The position numbers and the translations under genes are program-made. From NCBI RefSeq assembly GCF_027941775.1, contig NZ_CP115917.1, positions 1,749,001 to 1,813,000 on the forward strand: a stretch of 64,000 bases of DNA. The letters run 5' to 3'. The first letter of the stretch is position 1; the number at the start of each line of letters is the position of its first letter. This document shows, piece after piece, positions 22,921 to 33,079 of this stretch. The notes beneath the pieces are model-generated. The model saw only the letters and a list, made by a program, of their open reading frames with translations. It was not told the origin of the DNA and searched no databases. Source of the stretch: Tenacibaculum pacificus. GTDB taxonomy: Bacteria; Bacteroidota; Bacteroidia; Flavobacteriales; Flavobacteriaceae.

Positions 22921-22950
22921 AAACCCTCATCAAAATGATGAGGGTTTTTT
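22921..22950. terminator. Bidirectional terminator between secreted-protein gene and rny
   Basis: The hairpin AAACCCTCATC/GATGAGGGTTT has T-rich flanks on both strands and serves the two convergent genes. Confidence 0.85.
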
Positions 22951-22978
22951 AATTATATATTTTAGTTTATAAACTATT

Positions 22979-24586
22979 CTATTTAGCTACGTTTACAGCT
23001 CTTGTTTCACGAATCACAGTAACTTTTACCTGTCCTGGATACGTCATATCATTCTGAATTTTTTGTGAAATATTAAATGATAACTCTGCAGCTTTTGCAT
23101 CGTTAACCTTTGAACTTTCAACCATAACTCTTAACTCACGACCTGCTTGAATAGCATATGCTTTTTGTACTCCTGTAAAACCAAAAGCAATATCTTCTAA
23201 ATCTTTTAAACGTTGAATATATGAATCTAGTACTTGACGACGTGCACCTGGTCTTGCTCCTGAAATAGCATCACAAACCTGTACTATTGGTGATAATAAG
23301 CTCTTCATTTCTATTTCATCACGGTGAGCTCCAATTGCATTACATACATCTGGTTTTTCGCCATATTTTTCAGCCCATTGCATACCTAATAAAGCGTGTG
23401 GTAATTCACTTTCTGTTTCTGGCACTTTACCAATATCATGTAATAAACCAGCACGTTTAGCAGCTTTTGCATTTAAGCCCATTTCAGCAGCCATAATACC
23501 ACAAAGGTTTGCTACTTCACGAGAGTGTTGTAATAAATTTTGTCCGTAAGACGAACGATACTTCATACGCCCAACAATTTTTATTAATTCAGGATGTAAC
23601 CCATGAATTCCTAAATCGATAACAGTACGTTTACCTACTTCTATAATTTCTTGACTAATCTGTTTTTCTGTTTTCTTAACAACCTCTTCAATTCTTGCTG
23701 GGTGAATTCGTCCATCAGTTACTAATTTATGCATTGATAAACGTGCAATTTCTCTACGAATAGGATCAAAACAAGATAAAATAATCGCCTCTGGAGTATC
23801 ATCTACAATAATTTCAACACCAGTTGAAGCTTCTAAAGCACGAATATTACGTCCTTCACGCCCAATAATACGTCCCTTAACATCGTCAGATTCTAAATTA
23901 AATACTGACACACAATTTTCAACAGCTTGCTCTACACCTACTCTTTGAATTGTCTTTAAAACAACTTTACGAGCTTCTTGTTGCGCTGTCATTTTAGACT
24001 CTTCAATAGCTCCTTGTACAAACGACATTGCTTCCGCCTTTGCTTCATCTTTTAATGATGATACTAGTTCTATTTTAGCATCTTCTGCTGATAAACCTGA
24101 AATTTCTTCTAGCATATCAACATGACGTTTATGTACTTTTTCTACTTCAGCTTCTTTCTTTTCTAAAATTTCTATTTTATGCTCGAAATCAGCTTCTTTC
24201 TTTTCTAAAACCTGAATTTTAGCATTAAAATCTGTTGCTTTATTTTCTACAGTTTTATTTAATTTTCTGTTTTTATCTAATTCTGATGAAATTTGACTTT
24301 CTTTATCTCTTGTTCTCTTTTCAACATCAGAAATTTTCTTTTCTCTTGATAAAATTACTTTTTCATGCTCCGATTTTAGTTCAATAAACTTTTCTTTCGC
24401 TTGTAAAATTTTATCTTTTTTTATTGCATCTGCTTCTATTTTAGCCGATTTAACAATATTTTTTACTTCTTTATTCGTTTCTATGATTAGCTTATTTGCT
24501 TTAGATTTTTCTAATATTTTAGCTATAATAAAACCGATTGCTACTCCTATAATTCCTGCTAATACAGGAAATAAAATTCCATCCAT
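22979..24586 (-). CDS. rny: Ribonuclease Y
   Basis: RNase Y is a membrane-anchored endoribonuclease that starts mRNA decay. The 535-residue protein has an N-terminal transmembrane helix (about 5-25), a long coiled coil (about 30-200), a KH domain with the GxxG loop IIGREGRN (240-247), and an HD domain with [10 protein letters not shown] (H383, D384). Order and length are normal. The downstream end faces a bidirectional terminator. Confidence 0.96.
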   Translation of the reverse strand: MDGILFPVLAGIIGVAIGFIIAKILEKSKANKLIIETNKEVKNIVKSAKIEADAIKKDKILQAKEKFIELKSEHEKVILSREKKISDVEKRTRDKESQISSELDKNRKLNKTVENKATDFNAKIQVLEKKEADFEHKIEILEKKEAEVEKVHKRHVDMLEEISGLSAEDAKIELVSSLKDEAKAEAMSFVQGAIEESKMTAQQEARKVVLKTIQRVGVEQAVENCVSVFNLESDDVKGRIIGREGRNIRALEASTGVEIIVDDTPEAIILSCFDPIRREIARLSMHKLVTDGRIHPARIEEVVKKTEKQISQEIIEVGKRTVIDLGIHGLHPELIKIVGRMKYRSSYGQNLLQHSREVANLCGIMAAEMGLNAKAAKRAGLLHDIGKVPETESELPHALLGMQWAEKYGEKPDVCNAIGAHRDEIEMKSLLSPIVQVCDAISGARPGARRQVLDSYIQRLKDLEDIAFGFTGVQKAYAIQAGRELRVMVESSKVNDAKAAELSFNISQKIQNDMTYPGQVKVTVIRETRAVNVAK

Positions 24587-24612
24587 AATTTTAATTTAAT
24601 TGTATAAAAAAA

Positions 24613-24767
24613 CCTACATTAATAAGGTTTTATAAACTCCGTAAAAACAGGTTTAGGACTAACTGGCTTGTCAAGGATCCGAAGTAAAATCGGCATGCTT
24701 TAAGAACCAAGACTCATCCTTTCTAAATAAATAGTGTTGAGTTTAATAAACAATGTACTAATGTAGG
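24613..24767 (-). ncRNA. ssrS: Probable 6S RNA
   Basis: Between zapA and rny on the minus strand lies a 155-nt segment closed by the perfect 9-bp stem CCTACATTA/TAATGTAGG and followed by a run of seven U. There is no ORF. A structured RNA next to zapA is the classical position of 6S RNA, which mimics an open promoter and binds RNA polymerase. Assignment rests on position, length and closing stem, not on a covariance search. Confidence 0.6.
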
Positions 24768-24801
24768 CAGTAATATTAATATATCTATATTTTAAAGAAC
24801 G

Positions 24802-25089
24802 TTATAAATGCTTATCTAACAAGTTAGTTAAATCATTTATTTTATTTATTACCTCAGTATTATCTTTAGTATTTTTTAAAGATACTATTTCTAATTTAGA
24901 TGCAAATTGCAATGCACACATTGCTAACACATCTTGTTTATCAGCTACTGCATAATTTTGCTCAAACTTAACAAGTAAATCATTAATGTTTTTTGCTGCT
25001 GTACGCATCCCTTGTTCTTCATCTGTGTTTTTAACACTCAGCGGATACGTTCTTCCTGCAATTACTACATTAACTTTTATTTTTGTCAT
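24802..25089 (-). CDS. zapA: Cell division protein ZapA
   Basis: A 95-residue ZapA-like protein that bundles FtsZ at the division ring. The N-terminal VNVVIAGRTYPLSVKNTDEE and the following helix RTAAKNINDLLVKFEQNY are typical, with a short C-terminal coiled coil. It lies 12 bases after the ATG-proximal gene of the same strand, so the two are cotranscribed. Confidence 0.85.
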   Translation of the reverse strand: MTKIKVNVVIAGRTYPLSVKNTDEEQGMRTAAKNINDLLVKFEQNYAVADKQDVLAMCALQFASKLEIVSLKNTKDNTEVINKINDLTNLLDKHL

Positions 25090-25101
25090 GTTAAAGAACT
25101 T

Positions 25102-25392
25102 TTATGAATTCAAAAGACTAATACATTTGTCTATTTCTCGAACTAAAGTATTTATTTTTTGTTTTGTTTCCTTTTTATTTTCTTTACTGCCTTCTATAGT
25201 TTTAGCAATTTTAAGCAAATTATATTCTTCTTGCTTTATTTTTAATTCTTGCGTTTTCTCTTGTAATATAACATGTAACTTTGCATGGTTTTCAAGCAAA
25301 ATTTGGTTTTCTTCTTTTAAAAAATCATACTTGTAAAGTAAGTTTTTCAACTTATCTTCTAGTAAATAAATTGCTTCTAAAGGAGTACTCAT
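25102..25392 (-). CDS. Small coiled-coil protein (ZapB-like position)
   Basis: A 96-residue, almost entirely coiled-coil protein (LEDKLKNLLYKYDFLKEENQ, then NHAKLHVILQEKTQELK). It precedes zapA by 12 bases. By size and position it may act with ZapA in division like ZapB, but sequence alone does not prove this. Confidence 0.65.
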   Translation of the reverse strand: MSTPLEAIYLLEDKLKNLLYKYDFLKEENQILLENHAKLHVILQEKTQELKIKQEEYNLLKIAKTIEGSKENKKETKQKINTLVREIDKCISLLNS

Positions 25393-25541
25393 TTATTTTT
25401 TTGAGAATAAAACTATATATACAAAGTTATCATTATAGATTTTAAATAGCAACTCTTTTATTACTTTTTAATAAAATACTGATTATAAGACCTATAAGTA
25501 TTTGGCTTATTTTTAGTATTTTTGTTTAAAATCATGCTACT

Positions 25542-27233
25542 TTGAAATTTTATTTTTCTATTTTTTTTCTATTGACTTTCTATACAGGAAATGCCCAAAA
25601 GCACTACCCTAGAAACTACTTTTCTCCACCTTTAAAAATTCCAATTATTTTATCGGGTACTTTTGGTGAACTTCGAAGCAATCATTTTCATTCAGGAATA
25701 GATATTAAAACACAAGGAAAACAAGGGATTCCTATTTATGCAGCTGCAAATGGTTATGTTTCTCGTATTAAGGTTTCGCAATATGGTTTTGGTAAAGCTA
25801 TATATTTAGAACATCCTAACGGATACACAACTGTATATGCACATCTTCAGAAGTTTGAACCAACTATTCAGAAATATGTTAAAAATATTCAATATAAAAA
25901 GAAGAATTATCAAACAGGTAATTTGTTTACCAAGTCAGAAAAATTCCCTGTAAAAAAAGGGCAAACTATTGGCTATACAGGCGACACTGGAAGTTCTGGA
26001 GGTCCGCATTTACATTATGAAATTAGAGATACTAAAACCGAACATATTATAAATCCGTTGCTTTTTGGTATTCATCCTAAAGATGACACCGCTCCTACTC
26101 TTCAAAAAATAATGGCGTATCCTTTAAATGAGCAATCAAGAGTTAATAACTCTAGCTTAAAATCTATTATATCATTTAAAAAAACGAGTCCTAATAATTA
26201 TATTAGCGAACGTATTACAGCAAGTGGTGTTATTGGTTTTGGTATAAGTGTTTTTGATAGATTAAATGGTGCAACTAATAAAAATGGAATTTATAGTTTA
26301 GAAATGAAAGTAAATGGTAGTAGAGTTTATTATCATGATGTTGAAACTTTTTCTTTTGCCGAAAGTAAATACATTAATTTATTGATTGATTATAAACATT
26401 ATAAAACATACAAAAATAGAGTTCAAAAAACACATAAAGTACCTGCTAACAGATTAAACTTATACGAAGACCTTGTTAATAATGGTAAAATAAATATTGA
26501 AAATGGCGCAAGTTATCAAGTAGAAATCATTGCTAAAGATATTAAGCATAATACGACTTCAATTAAAATACCAATTAAAGGTGTAAAAAACAATTTAGTT
26601 TTCAGAGAAAAAGATACCACTAATTATAAAATAATTGCAAAAGATTTTCATAAATATACGCTAGATAATGTAACTATTGCATTTCCTAAAAACACTTTTT
26701 ATACCGATTGTTTTATTGATTTTTCTATTGATAATGATATCGTTAAAGTTCATAAAGCTACAGTTCCAATAGATAAAAGATACACCTTAACTTTTGACAC
26801 TTCCCTTTTAAATGAAAAACAACAGCAACAAGTCTATATTGCTAATGTTAGTAATAAAAAATATCCTAGATATGCCAATACAAAAAAGAAAATCAATAAA
26901 ATATATACCTCAACAAAGGTTTTAGGAAGTTATAAATTGCTTTTTGATAGCATTCAACCAACTATTAAAAAATACAATTTTGCAGAAGGACAATGGTTAA
27001 CGAAAAATAAAACATTAAAAGTAAAAATTAAAGATAACCAATCTGGCATCAAAAATTTTAATGCAACCATTGACGGACAATGGATTTTAATGGAATACAA
27101 TCATAAAAAAAGAATACTTACCTATAATTTTGATGATAAAAAATTAGTTGGTAGCAAACATATTTTTAAAATTGTCGTTTCTGATAATGTTGGAAATTTA
27201 AAAACACTTTCAACAACATTCTTTAAAAAATAA
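25542..27233 (+). CDS. M23-family metallopeptidase (LytM-like)
   Basis: A 563-residue exported protein. The first 160 residues after the signal peptide hold the M23 peptidase domain: H50-x3-D54 in HFHSGID, and H156-x-H158 in PHLHYE, the zinc and catalytic residues. The rest is Ig-like beta structure. It probably cleaves peptidoglycan cross-links or regulates amidases. No ATG fits; the TTG at 25542 opens directly into the signal peptide MKFYFSIFFLLTFY. The downstream TonB receptor starts 7 bases later, also with TTG. Confidence 0.85.
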   Translation: MKFYFSIFFLLTFYTGNAQKHYPRNYFSPPLKIPIILSGTFGELRSNHFHSGIDIKTQGKQGIPIYAAANGYVSRIKVSQYGFGKAIYLEHPNGYTTVYAHLQKFEPTIQKYVKNIQYKKKNYQTGNLFTKSEKFPVKKGQTIGYTGDTGSSGGPHLHYEIRDTKTEHIINPLLFGIHPKDDTAPTLQKIMAYPLNEQSRVNNSSLKSIISFKKTSPNNYISERITASGVIGFGISVFDRLNGATNKNGIYSLEMKVNGSRVYYHDVETFSFAESKYINLLIDYKHYKTYKNRVQKTHKVPANRLNLYEDLVNNGKINIENGASYQVEIIAKDIKHNTTSIKIPIKGVKNNLVFREKDTTNYKIIAKDFHKYTLDNVTIAFPKNTFYTDCFIDFSIDNDIVKVHKATVPIDKRYTLTFDTSLLNEKQQQQVYIANVSNKKYPRYANTKKKINKIYTSTKVLGSYKLLFDSIQPTIKKYNFAEGQWLTKNKTLKVKIKDNQSGIKNFNATIDGQWILMEYNHKKRILTYNFDDKKLVGSKHIFKIVVSDNVGNLKTLSTTFFKK

Positions 27234-27240
27234 AAACACT

Positions 27241-29686
27241 TTGAAAAAGCTACTTTTTTTACTTCTATTTCCTGCTATACTCTTTGCTCAAAAAACAGTA
27301 ATTGTAAAAGGTATAATCACAAATAAATTTAAAACTCCGATTGAAGGAGTTACTATTTCTTATTTATCCGAAGGAACTACAACCGATGCTAACGGAAATT
27401 ATCAATTTACCATTCCGATGCGTAAAACGGTTGCCGTTACTTTTAGTCATGTTTCTTATAAAACGATTATCAAAAAATTTACCTCTCGTGGAAGAACTGT
27501 TTTTAACTACGCTCCTACTTTTTATTTTAAAACCCAAGAATTAGAAGAGGTTGTTATTAAAAACCAACGAAAAGAAGCACAAGGAATTACTACAATTTCG
27601 ACTAAAAAAGTTAAAAATATAATCGGTGCTAACGCTGGTGTTGAAAATATTTTAATGACACTACCAGGTGTTAGTAATAATAATGAGTTAAGCACTCAGT
27701 ATAATGTTAGAGGTGGAAATTTTGATGAAAATCTTGTTTATGTAAACGGAATTGAAGTTTATCGTCCGTTTTTAATTCGTTCTGGACAACAAGAAGGTTT
27801 GAGTTTTATCAATCCTCAAATGATTCAAAATATTAATTTTTCTGCAGGTGGATTTCAAGCCAAATATGGTGATAAACTTTCTTCTGTTTTAGATATTACT
27901 TATCGAAAACCAACTGAATTTGGTGCTAAAGTAGCCATCAGTTTATTAGGCGGAAGTTTTACTATTGAAGATACTTTTTTAAATGATAAATTAAGTGCTA
28001 TCGTTGGAATTAGATATCGTGATAACAGTTTGTTTGTAAATAGCAAACAGGTTGAAGTTAATTTCAGACCTACATTTACTGATGTACAAACTTTTTTATC
28101 TTACAAAGCAACTGAAAAATTAACATTAAACTTTTTAAATAATTTTTCTTTAAATAATTATAAATATAAACCTTTAACTAGAAAAACACGTTTCGGAACA
28201 TTAGCTAATCCGTTGGAATTAATTGTTTATTATCAAGGACAAGAAAAAGATCAGTTTAAAACACTTTTTGGTGCTTTTTCTGCGGATTTTCAAATAAATG
28301 ATGCGTTAAAAATAACAGGAACTGTTTCATCTTTCAATACTCAAGAAGAAGAATATTTTGATATTGCAGCAGCTTATAATTTAAGAGAAATAGACACCAA
28401 TGTTGATTCTGATAATTTTGGAGATGTTGGCATTTCTCAAGGAATTGGTTCACAAATAAATCATGCTCGAAATGATTTAGATGCTTTAATCAGCAATATT
28501 CAATTTAAAGCCACTTTAAAAGATGGAAAAAATGAATGGAAAGCAGGCGTAAAATTTCAAACAGAAAATATTAAAGACCGCATACGTGAATGGGAAATGA
28601 TTGATTCATTAGGTTTTTCTGTTCGTCCGCCATATTATTCAGGTAGTAATCAACCTTACGAACCTTTTACAGGACCAATAGAACCTTTTAAAAATGTTCG
28701 TGCAGAAAATGATGTCGATATTAATCGTATTACTAGCTTTTTACAATTTAGCAGAAAATCACATTGGAAAAATCATGAAATTTGGATGAATGTTGGAGTT
28801 CGTGCTAATAACTGGAGCGTAAAAACAGCTAATTTATCTTCTAAAAATCAAGTTATTGTAAGCCCAAGAGCACAATTAGCCATTAAACCCGATTGGGAAA
28901 AAGACATTGCTTTTCCGAATTTCTGGAGGTTTCTATTCGCAACCACCATCTTACAAAGAATTACGTGATTATGATGGAAAAATTCATCCGAAGGTAAAAG
29001 CACAAAAATCGATTCATTTAGTTGCTGGAAACGATTATAGTTTTACACTTTGGGAACGTCCTTTTAAATTAACAACCGAATTATATTATAAAAATTTAAC
29101 AGATCTAAATGCTTATTCTGTTGATAATGTTCGAATTCGATATCGTGCTGATAATGCTACAGATGCTTATGCCTATGGATTAGATGTTCGTTTAAATGGA
29201 GAATTTGTACCTGGTAACGATAGTTGGGTTAGTTTTGGTTATTTGAAAACAGAAGAAAACATAAATAATCAAGGATATATTGCTCGTCCAACTGATCAGC
29301 GTTTAAAATTTAGCGTATTATTTCAAGATTATGTACCTAATATTCCTGATTTAAAAGCGTATTTAAATATCGTTTATAACACAGGACTTCCTGGTGGATC
29401 GCCTGCTTATTCAGATGTATATCAATATCAGCATCGATTAAATGATTACAAACGTGCCGATGTTGGTATTTCTTATATTTTTACAGATGCTTCTAAAAAT
29501 AACAATACAGGTTTCTTAACTAATTTTAAAGAATTAACGGTTGGTTTAGAATTATTTAATCTTTTTGATGTTCGTAATTCAATAACTAACACTTGGGTTC
29601 GTGATGCATATAGCAAACAACAATACAGAATTCCTAATTATATGATTGGCAGGGTTTTGAATTTTAAAATTGGTATGGAGTTTTAA
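27241..29686 (+). pseudogene. TonB-dependent receptor with carboxypeptidase-like domain, one frameshift
   Basis: A receptor of about 815 codons broken near 28915. The first part (27241-28968) holds a signal peptide from a TTG start, a CarboxypepD_reg-like domain (VKGIITNKFKTPIEGVTISY), and the plug (GVENILMTLPGVSNNNELS, NVRGGNFDENLVYVNGIEVY). The second part in another frame (to 29686) holds the last barrel strands and ends in KIGMEF. Removing one T from the TTTT before CCGAATTTC restores GGFYSQPPSYKELRDYDG. The substrate is unknown. Again a homopolymer indel, so the gene may really be intact. Confidence 0.8.
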
Positions 29687-29722
29687 TTATTATTATTTAG
29701 TAGTAATAAAAAATCAGTAAAA

Positions 29723-29812
29723 TGCCTAGCCCCGATTGAAGCATTTGTTTGAGCTCTTTTTTATTTTTTCTTTAAAAAATAAAAAAAGCGAGTGCGGAAA
29801 GCGGGAAATTGC
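29723..29812 (+). ncRNA. Structured RNA element resembling a common flavobacterial motif
   Basis: The left part (TGCCTAGCCCCGATTGAAGC) and right part (GCGGAAAGCGGGAAATTGC) flank a strong A/T hairpin centred near 29775. The AGCCCCGAT ... GCGGAAAGCGGG pattern is one I associate with intergenic elements widespread in Flavobacteria, possibly the Flavo-1 RNA motif; the name is from memory and not checked. It could also act as a terminator for the receptor gene. Confidence 0.45.
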
Positions 29813-29852
29813 TTCTAATAAATCAATTTTCAGAAATAAAATAAAATTCTAA

Positions 29853-29890
29853 AAATCAACAAACTAAGACTGTGTTTGTTGATTTTTTTG
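29853..29890 (+). terminator. Hairpin immediately upstream of the recombinase
   Basis: The 12-bp stem AAATCAACAAAC/GTTTGTTGATTT is followed by TTTTTTG. It isolates the recombinase from upstream transcription; a TATATTTA -7-like box (29891-29898) follows directly, so hairpin and promoter adjoin. Confidence 0.7.
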
Positions 29891-29905
29891 TATATTTATT
29901 GAGTT

Positions 29906-31099
29906 ATGAAAAGTCAAAACTCAGAAAAAATACCTGTTACTGCTTTAAAAAAAATTCATAGAAAAAAAGTAGTGTTAGTTTTATTATTTAAATATAATAA
30001 TGCCGTAATTAATAGTGTTCGAAATTTAAAAAATTTTACATGGAGTAAAAGTTTAAAAGGTTGGGTTTGTCCTTTTTCTGATGATATTCTTATAGAAGTT
30101 AAAGAAGCTTTAATTGATATCGCTATTATAAAAATAGACGCTTCGGTTTCTAAAAACATACAACATAGAGGAGTAAAAAATCGACGAACACTTACTGATG
30201 AAAACAAAGAAATTATTAGAGATTATGTAAAATATTTACAAGGAAAACGATATAGCGAGAGTACGGTGATGACTTATTTTACGTTTGTTGCAGACTTTAT
30301 TAATTTTATTCAGCCTGCGCCTATTAATTCTCTGACTAACAGAAATGTTGAATTATTTATTGAAAATGTTTTTATAGCGAGAAAATATAGTATTAGTTCT
30401 CAGCGTCAGTTTATAAGTGCTTTAAAATTATTTGTAGCTTTTTACCCTACTTGTAAAATAAATTCATTTGTTTTAGAAAGACCTAAACGCTCTAAAAAAC
30501 TTCCATCTATACTGTCTCAACAAGAAGTTGTTACTTTATTAAGAGTTACTAAAAATTTAAAACATCGTGCAATTTTAGCTTTATTATATTCTGCTGGATT
30601 ACGAATTAGTGAATTAATTAATTTAGAATTACTACATATTGATATAGCTAGACGACAATTATTTATACAAAATGGAAAAGGCAGAAAAGATAGGTATGTT
30701 ATTTTAGCTGATAGTTTTTTACCTTTATTACAAAATTATATTAGCACCTATGTTCCAAAACGATTTTTTGTTGAAAGTCCTTCAGGCACAAAATACTCTG
30801 CTAGTAGTGTCCGTAAATTTTTACATACCTCTACTCGACTTGCAGGAATTAAAAAAAATGTTACTCCACATACTTTACGTCATAGTTACGCAACTCATTT
30901 ATTAGAAAATGGTATCGGGTTACGTCATATTCAAGAATTATTAGGACATAGCAAACCTGAAACTACAATGATTTATACACATGTTGCTAAAAAAGATCTA
31001 TTAGATATTAAAAGTCCTTTAGATACTATTTTATCTAATTTAAATAAAGAACCTACACTCCCTAAACATTTTTTAGATAATGGAAAAAATTTAATATAA
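29906..31099 (+). CDS. Tyrosine recombinase adjoining the cassette array (candidate cassette integrase)
   Basis: A 397-residue tyrosine recombinase. Residues 1-95 form an extra N-terminal domain (FKYNNAVINSVRN, WSKSLKGWVCPF) common in Bacteroidota integrases; about 97-185 is the SAM-like core-binding domain; 200-375 the catalytic domain with R233 (GLRISEL), K258/K261 (GKGRKDR), H322-x2-R325 (PHTLRHS), H348 (LLGHS) and nucleophile Y357 (MIYTHV). The tail DIKSPLDTIL recalls the SPLD end of IntI proteins, but only about 58 residues separate GKGRKDR from PHTLRH, a XerC/D-like spacing with no room for the extra IntI segment. It lies about 165 bp from the first cassette and is co-oriented with the array, unlike the usual divergent intI. 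Its action on these cassettes is inferred from position. Confidence 0.85.
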   Translation: MKSQNSEKIPVTALKKIHRKKVVLVLLFKYNNAVINSVRNLKNFTWSKSLKGWVCPFSDDILIEVKEALIDIAIIKIDASVSKNIQHRGVKNRRTLTDENKEIIRDYVKYLQGKRYSESTVMTYFTFVADFINFIQPAPINSLTNRNVELFIENVFIARKYSISSQRQFISALKLFVAFYPTCKINSFVLERPKRSKKLPSILSQQEVVTLLRVTKNLKHRAILALLYSAGLRISELINLELLHIDIARRQLFIQNGKGRKDRYVILADSFLPLLQNYISTYVPKRFFVESPSGTKYSASSVRKFLHTSTRLAGIKKNVTPHTLRHSYATHLLENGIGLRHIQELLGHSKPETTMIYTHVAKKDLLDIKSPLDTILSNLNKEPTLPKHFLDNGKNLI

Positions 31100-31270
31100 A
31101 TGTATCATATATTTATATATATTAGTGGTGCTAAAAAATTACCTTTATTTTTATTTTATATACCTCTAATTTGTAACTTTTAGTATTTGATAAACAAGAA
31201 CAATAGTTCCTTTTATCCAGATAATTTAATAGTAAATAGAGAATTAAACTCTCTATATAACACGTTGGCA
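31100..31270. promoter_or_regulatory. attI-like primary site and leader of the cassette array
   Basis: Between the recombinase stop and cassette 1 there is no gene. The right end (TATAACACGTTGGC) matches the right arm of the attC-like sites (TACAAACACGTTGNN), with the crossover-type GTT at 31264-31266. An imperfect inverted repeat ATAGAG...CTCTAT lies at 31236-31256. The left arm of a full attC-like palindrome is absent, as in an attI. A TAACTTTT box near 31174 could be the -7 of a cassette promoter; this is weak. Confidence 0.6.
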
Positions 31271-31298
31271 ACAAGCTAAAAAAACATCCGTATTCAAA

Positions 31299-31892
31299 AT
31301 GAAATTGATTTTTATAATATTATTTTTTCTACTAAACAGTTGTGCTGTGAAAGCCCAAAATGACACAATCAATAGAAAATATAAAGACACAAAGGAACTT
31401 AATGCTCAAATTGAAAAAGATAAAATTGAATCTATAATTTATGTCGACAGCACTTTTGGATACAAAGTTGAAATTCCTGAATGGTTAACTCTCAGAGAAA
31501 CTGGGAATGACAAAATTTTAGGTGGAACTTTTCCCGAAATTGAGCGAATTGAAAATGCATTAATGATTCAAGGATTTGAAAAATCAAAATTTAAATCTTT
31601 TGAGCATTTTAAAGAAACGTATATTACAGGCAATGTATTCGGAAAAAAAACTTTATTTAGTGAAAACCATATTTGGTATGGAAAAAGTAGTCAAGAATTT
31701 AAAGAAATAGAAAAAGGAATAAGTTGGAGAGTTTTTACTTTTTTTCAAAATAAGATTTATCACAATAATTTTGTTTTGATAGAAACTAATAAAGCTTTCC
31801 TTTGGATTCAATTTGTTGCGACACCAGAAACGTACGAACTGAATTTACCAAAGTTTACGGAATTTGTTTCTGGAATTGAATTTGTGGAATAA
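31299..31892 (+). CDS. Cassette 1: lipoprotein of unknown function
   Basis: A 197-residue protein with a signal peptide and lipobox (IILFFLLNSCAV), so probably a lipoprotein. The rest (YVDSTFGYKVEIPEWLTLRE, WRVFTFFQNKIYHNNFVLIE) looks like a single alpha/beta domain similar in layout to secreted PsbP-like proteins, but I do not recognise a family. It is the first cassette gene, nearest the presumed attI, so most recently acquired if integron rules apply. Confidence 0.7.
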   Translation: MKLIFIILFFLLNSCAVKAQNDTINRKYKDTKELNAQIEKDKIESIIYVDSTFGYKVEIPEWLTLRETGNDKILGGTFPEIERIENALMIQGFEKSKFKSFEHFKETYITGNVFGKKTLFSENHIWYGKSSQEFKEIEKGISWRVFTFFQNKIYHNNFVLIETNKAFLWIQFVATPETYELNLPKFTEFVSGIEFVE

Positions 31893-31900
31893 AGCCAGAT

Positions 31901-32034
31901 TGCCAACACCGTATATAATTTATTGCTGGCTTCTCGCTCACTTACGAAAGTCCTCGCGGACTTTCTTGGTCGGTAATTATTTACTAAATTAGTTGCTTAA
32001 ACCACGCAACAAACCATATACAAACACGTTGTAA
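31901..32034 (+). repeat. attC-like site 1
   Basis: The outer arms are TTGCCAAC and CACGTTG. Inner boxes GTATAT and ATATAC pair, and a central hairpin GAAAGTCCTCGCGGACTTTC is present. The cassette 1 start (GTTGGCAA, from 31264) is the reverse complement of TTGCCAAC here. Confidence 0.9.
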
Positions 32035-32586
32035 AAAACTCAAAAATTTCGGTAGAATTTAAAATTTAAGAAAATATTTGAAATTTCCTTAAATATGAAA
32101 AACAATCTGGCGGATTTTTTAAAATATGAATTAAAGTTTTTAGAAAAATTGAATAATCTCATTTCTAATCAAAATTCAGAATTGCCCAAAATATAGATAA
32201 ATAAATATGGCAGAATTGAAAACGTGGAATTGAAGTTTTCTTCAAATTGAATAATTTAGAGAACATTGAAAATTTAGAATTCCCTAAAATATGGAGAAAT
32301 AAATATAGCGGAATTAAAAACGTGGAATTGAAGTTTTCTTCAAATTTAATAATTTAGAAAATATTGAAAATTTAGAATTTCCTGAAATATGGAGAAATAA
32401 ATATGGCGGAATTAAAAACGTGGAATTGAAGTTTTCTTCAAATTTAATAATTTAGAAAATATTGAAAATTTAGAGTTTTATAAAAACTGAAAATAAATAT
32501 GGCGGAATTTAAAATGCAGAATTAAAGTTTTACTCAAAAAAAGTAATTTAGAAAAAAAAAAGAATATTTAAACAAAAAATCGCATT
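32035..32586. other. Cassette 2: non-coding, family D-like, about 97-bp tandem units
   Basis: No ORF of note. Four units of about 97 bp, each carrying AAATAAATATGGCGGAATT then TTCAAATTTAATAATTTAG, start near 32199, 32296, 32393 and 32490. Purine-rich on the plus strand with stops in all forward frames. Related to cassettes 12, 16 and 31. Confidence 0.75.
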
Positions 32587-32718
32587 TTACAACAACGTGC
32601 ATAGTTCATTGCTTGTTGATTTTCTTGCAGAAAATCCTCGCGCACGTTGAAGTTTGAGGTTTTTAAACTATATTAGTGCTATAATTCCGCAACGAAACCA
32701 TGCACAAAAACGTTGCAA
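32587..32718 (+). repeat. attC-like site 2 (GTGCAT subtype)
   Basis: TTTTACAAC mirrors the cassette 2 start GTTGTAAAA. The stem boxes are GTGCAT and ATGCAC, a compensated change from GTATAT/ATATAC. Confidence 0.88.
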
Positions 32719-33079
32719 GTAATGGCGGAATTTCCTCAGAAATTTCTAATTAGTGATTTATCTTTTCTAGAAATTAATATTGAATAATATTACGCTGGAA
32801 AAATTGAAAATGACTTCTACTCTATTTTTAGAAAATGAATCCTAAAAAAGAAGAAAACAGAATTAACTCTGAAAATGAAGCGTGAATAAATAGGCGGAAA
32901 TTAATTAAAGCGGAGTTTTAAGCAGAAACGTGAAAAAAGCAGAAGTTAACGCTGAAAATAAAGCGTGAATAAATAGACGGAAATTAATTAAAGTGGAGTT
33001 TTAAGCAGAAACGTAGAAAAGAAATAAAACGGAAAAATTGAAAATTAAGAAATGAGAAATTTAGTTAGAAAATCACTAC
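32719..33079. other. Cassette 3: non-coding, family A
   Basis: It begins AATGGCGGAATTTCC with a 21-codon ORF (MAEFPQK...LEINIE) from about 32722. Two loose repeats with GGCGGAAATTAATTAAAG and GCAGAAACGTG follow. No longer ORF. Other copies: cassettes 11, 19, 23 and 24. Confidence 0.75.

Noticed and set aside
24986..25336. Plus-strand ORF opposite zapA and the coiled-coil gene
   Set aside because: Hydrophobic shadow of two coiled-coil genes; the minus-strand genes have family support.
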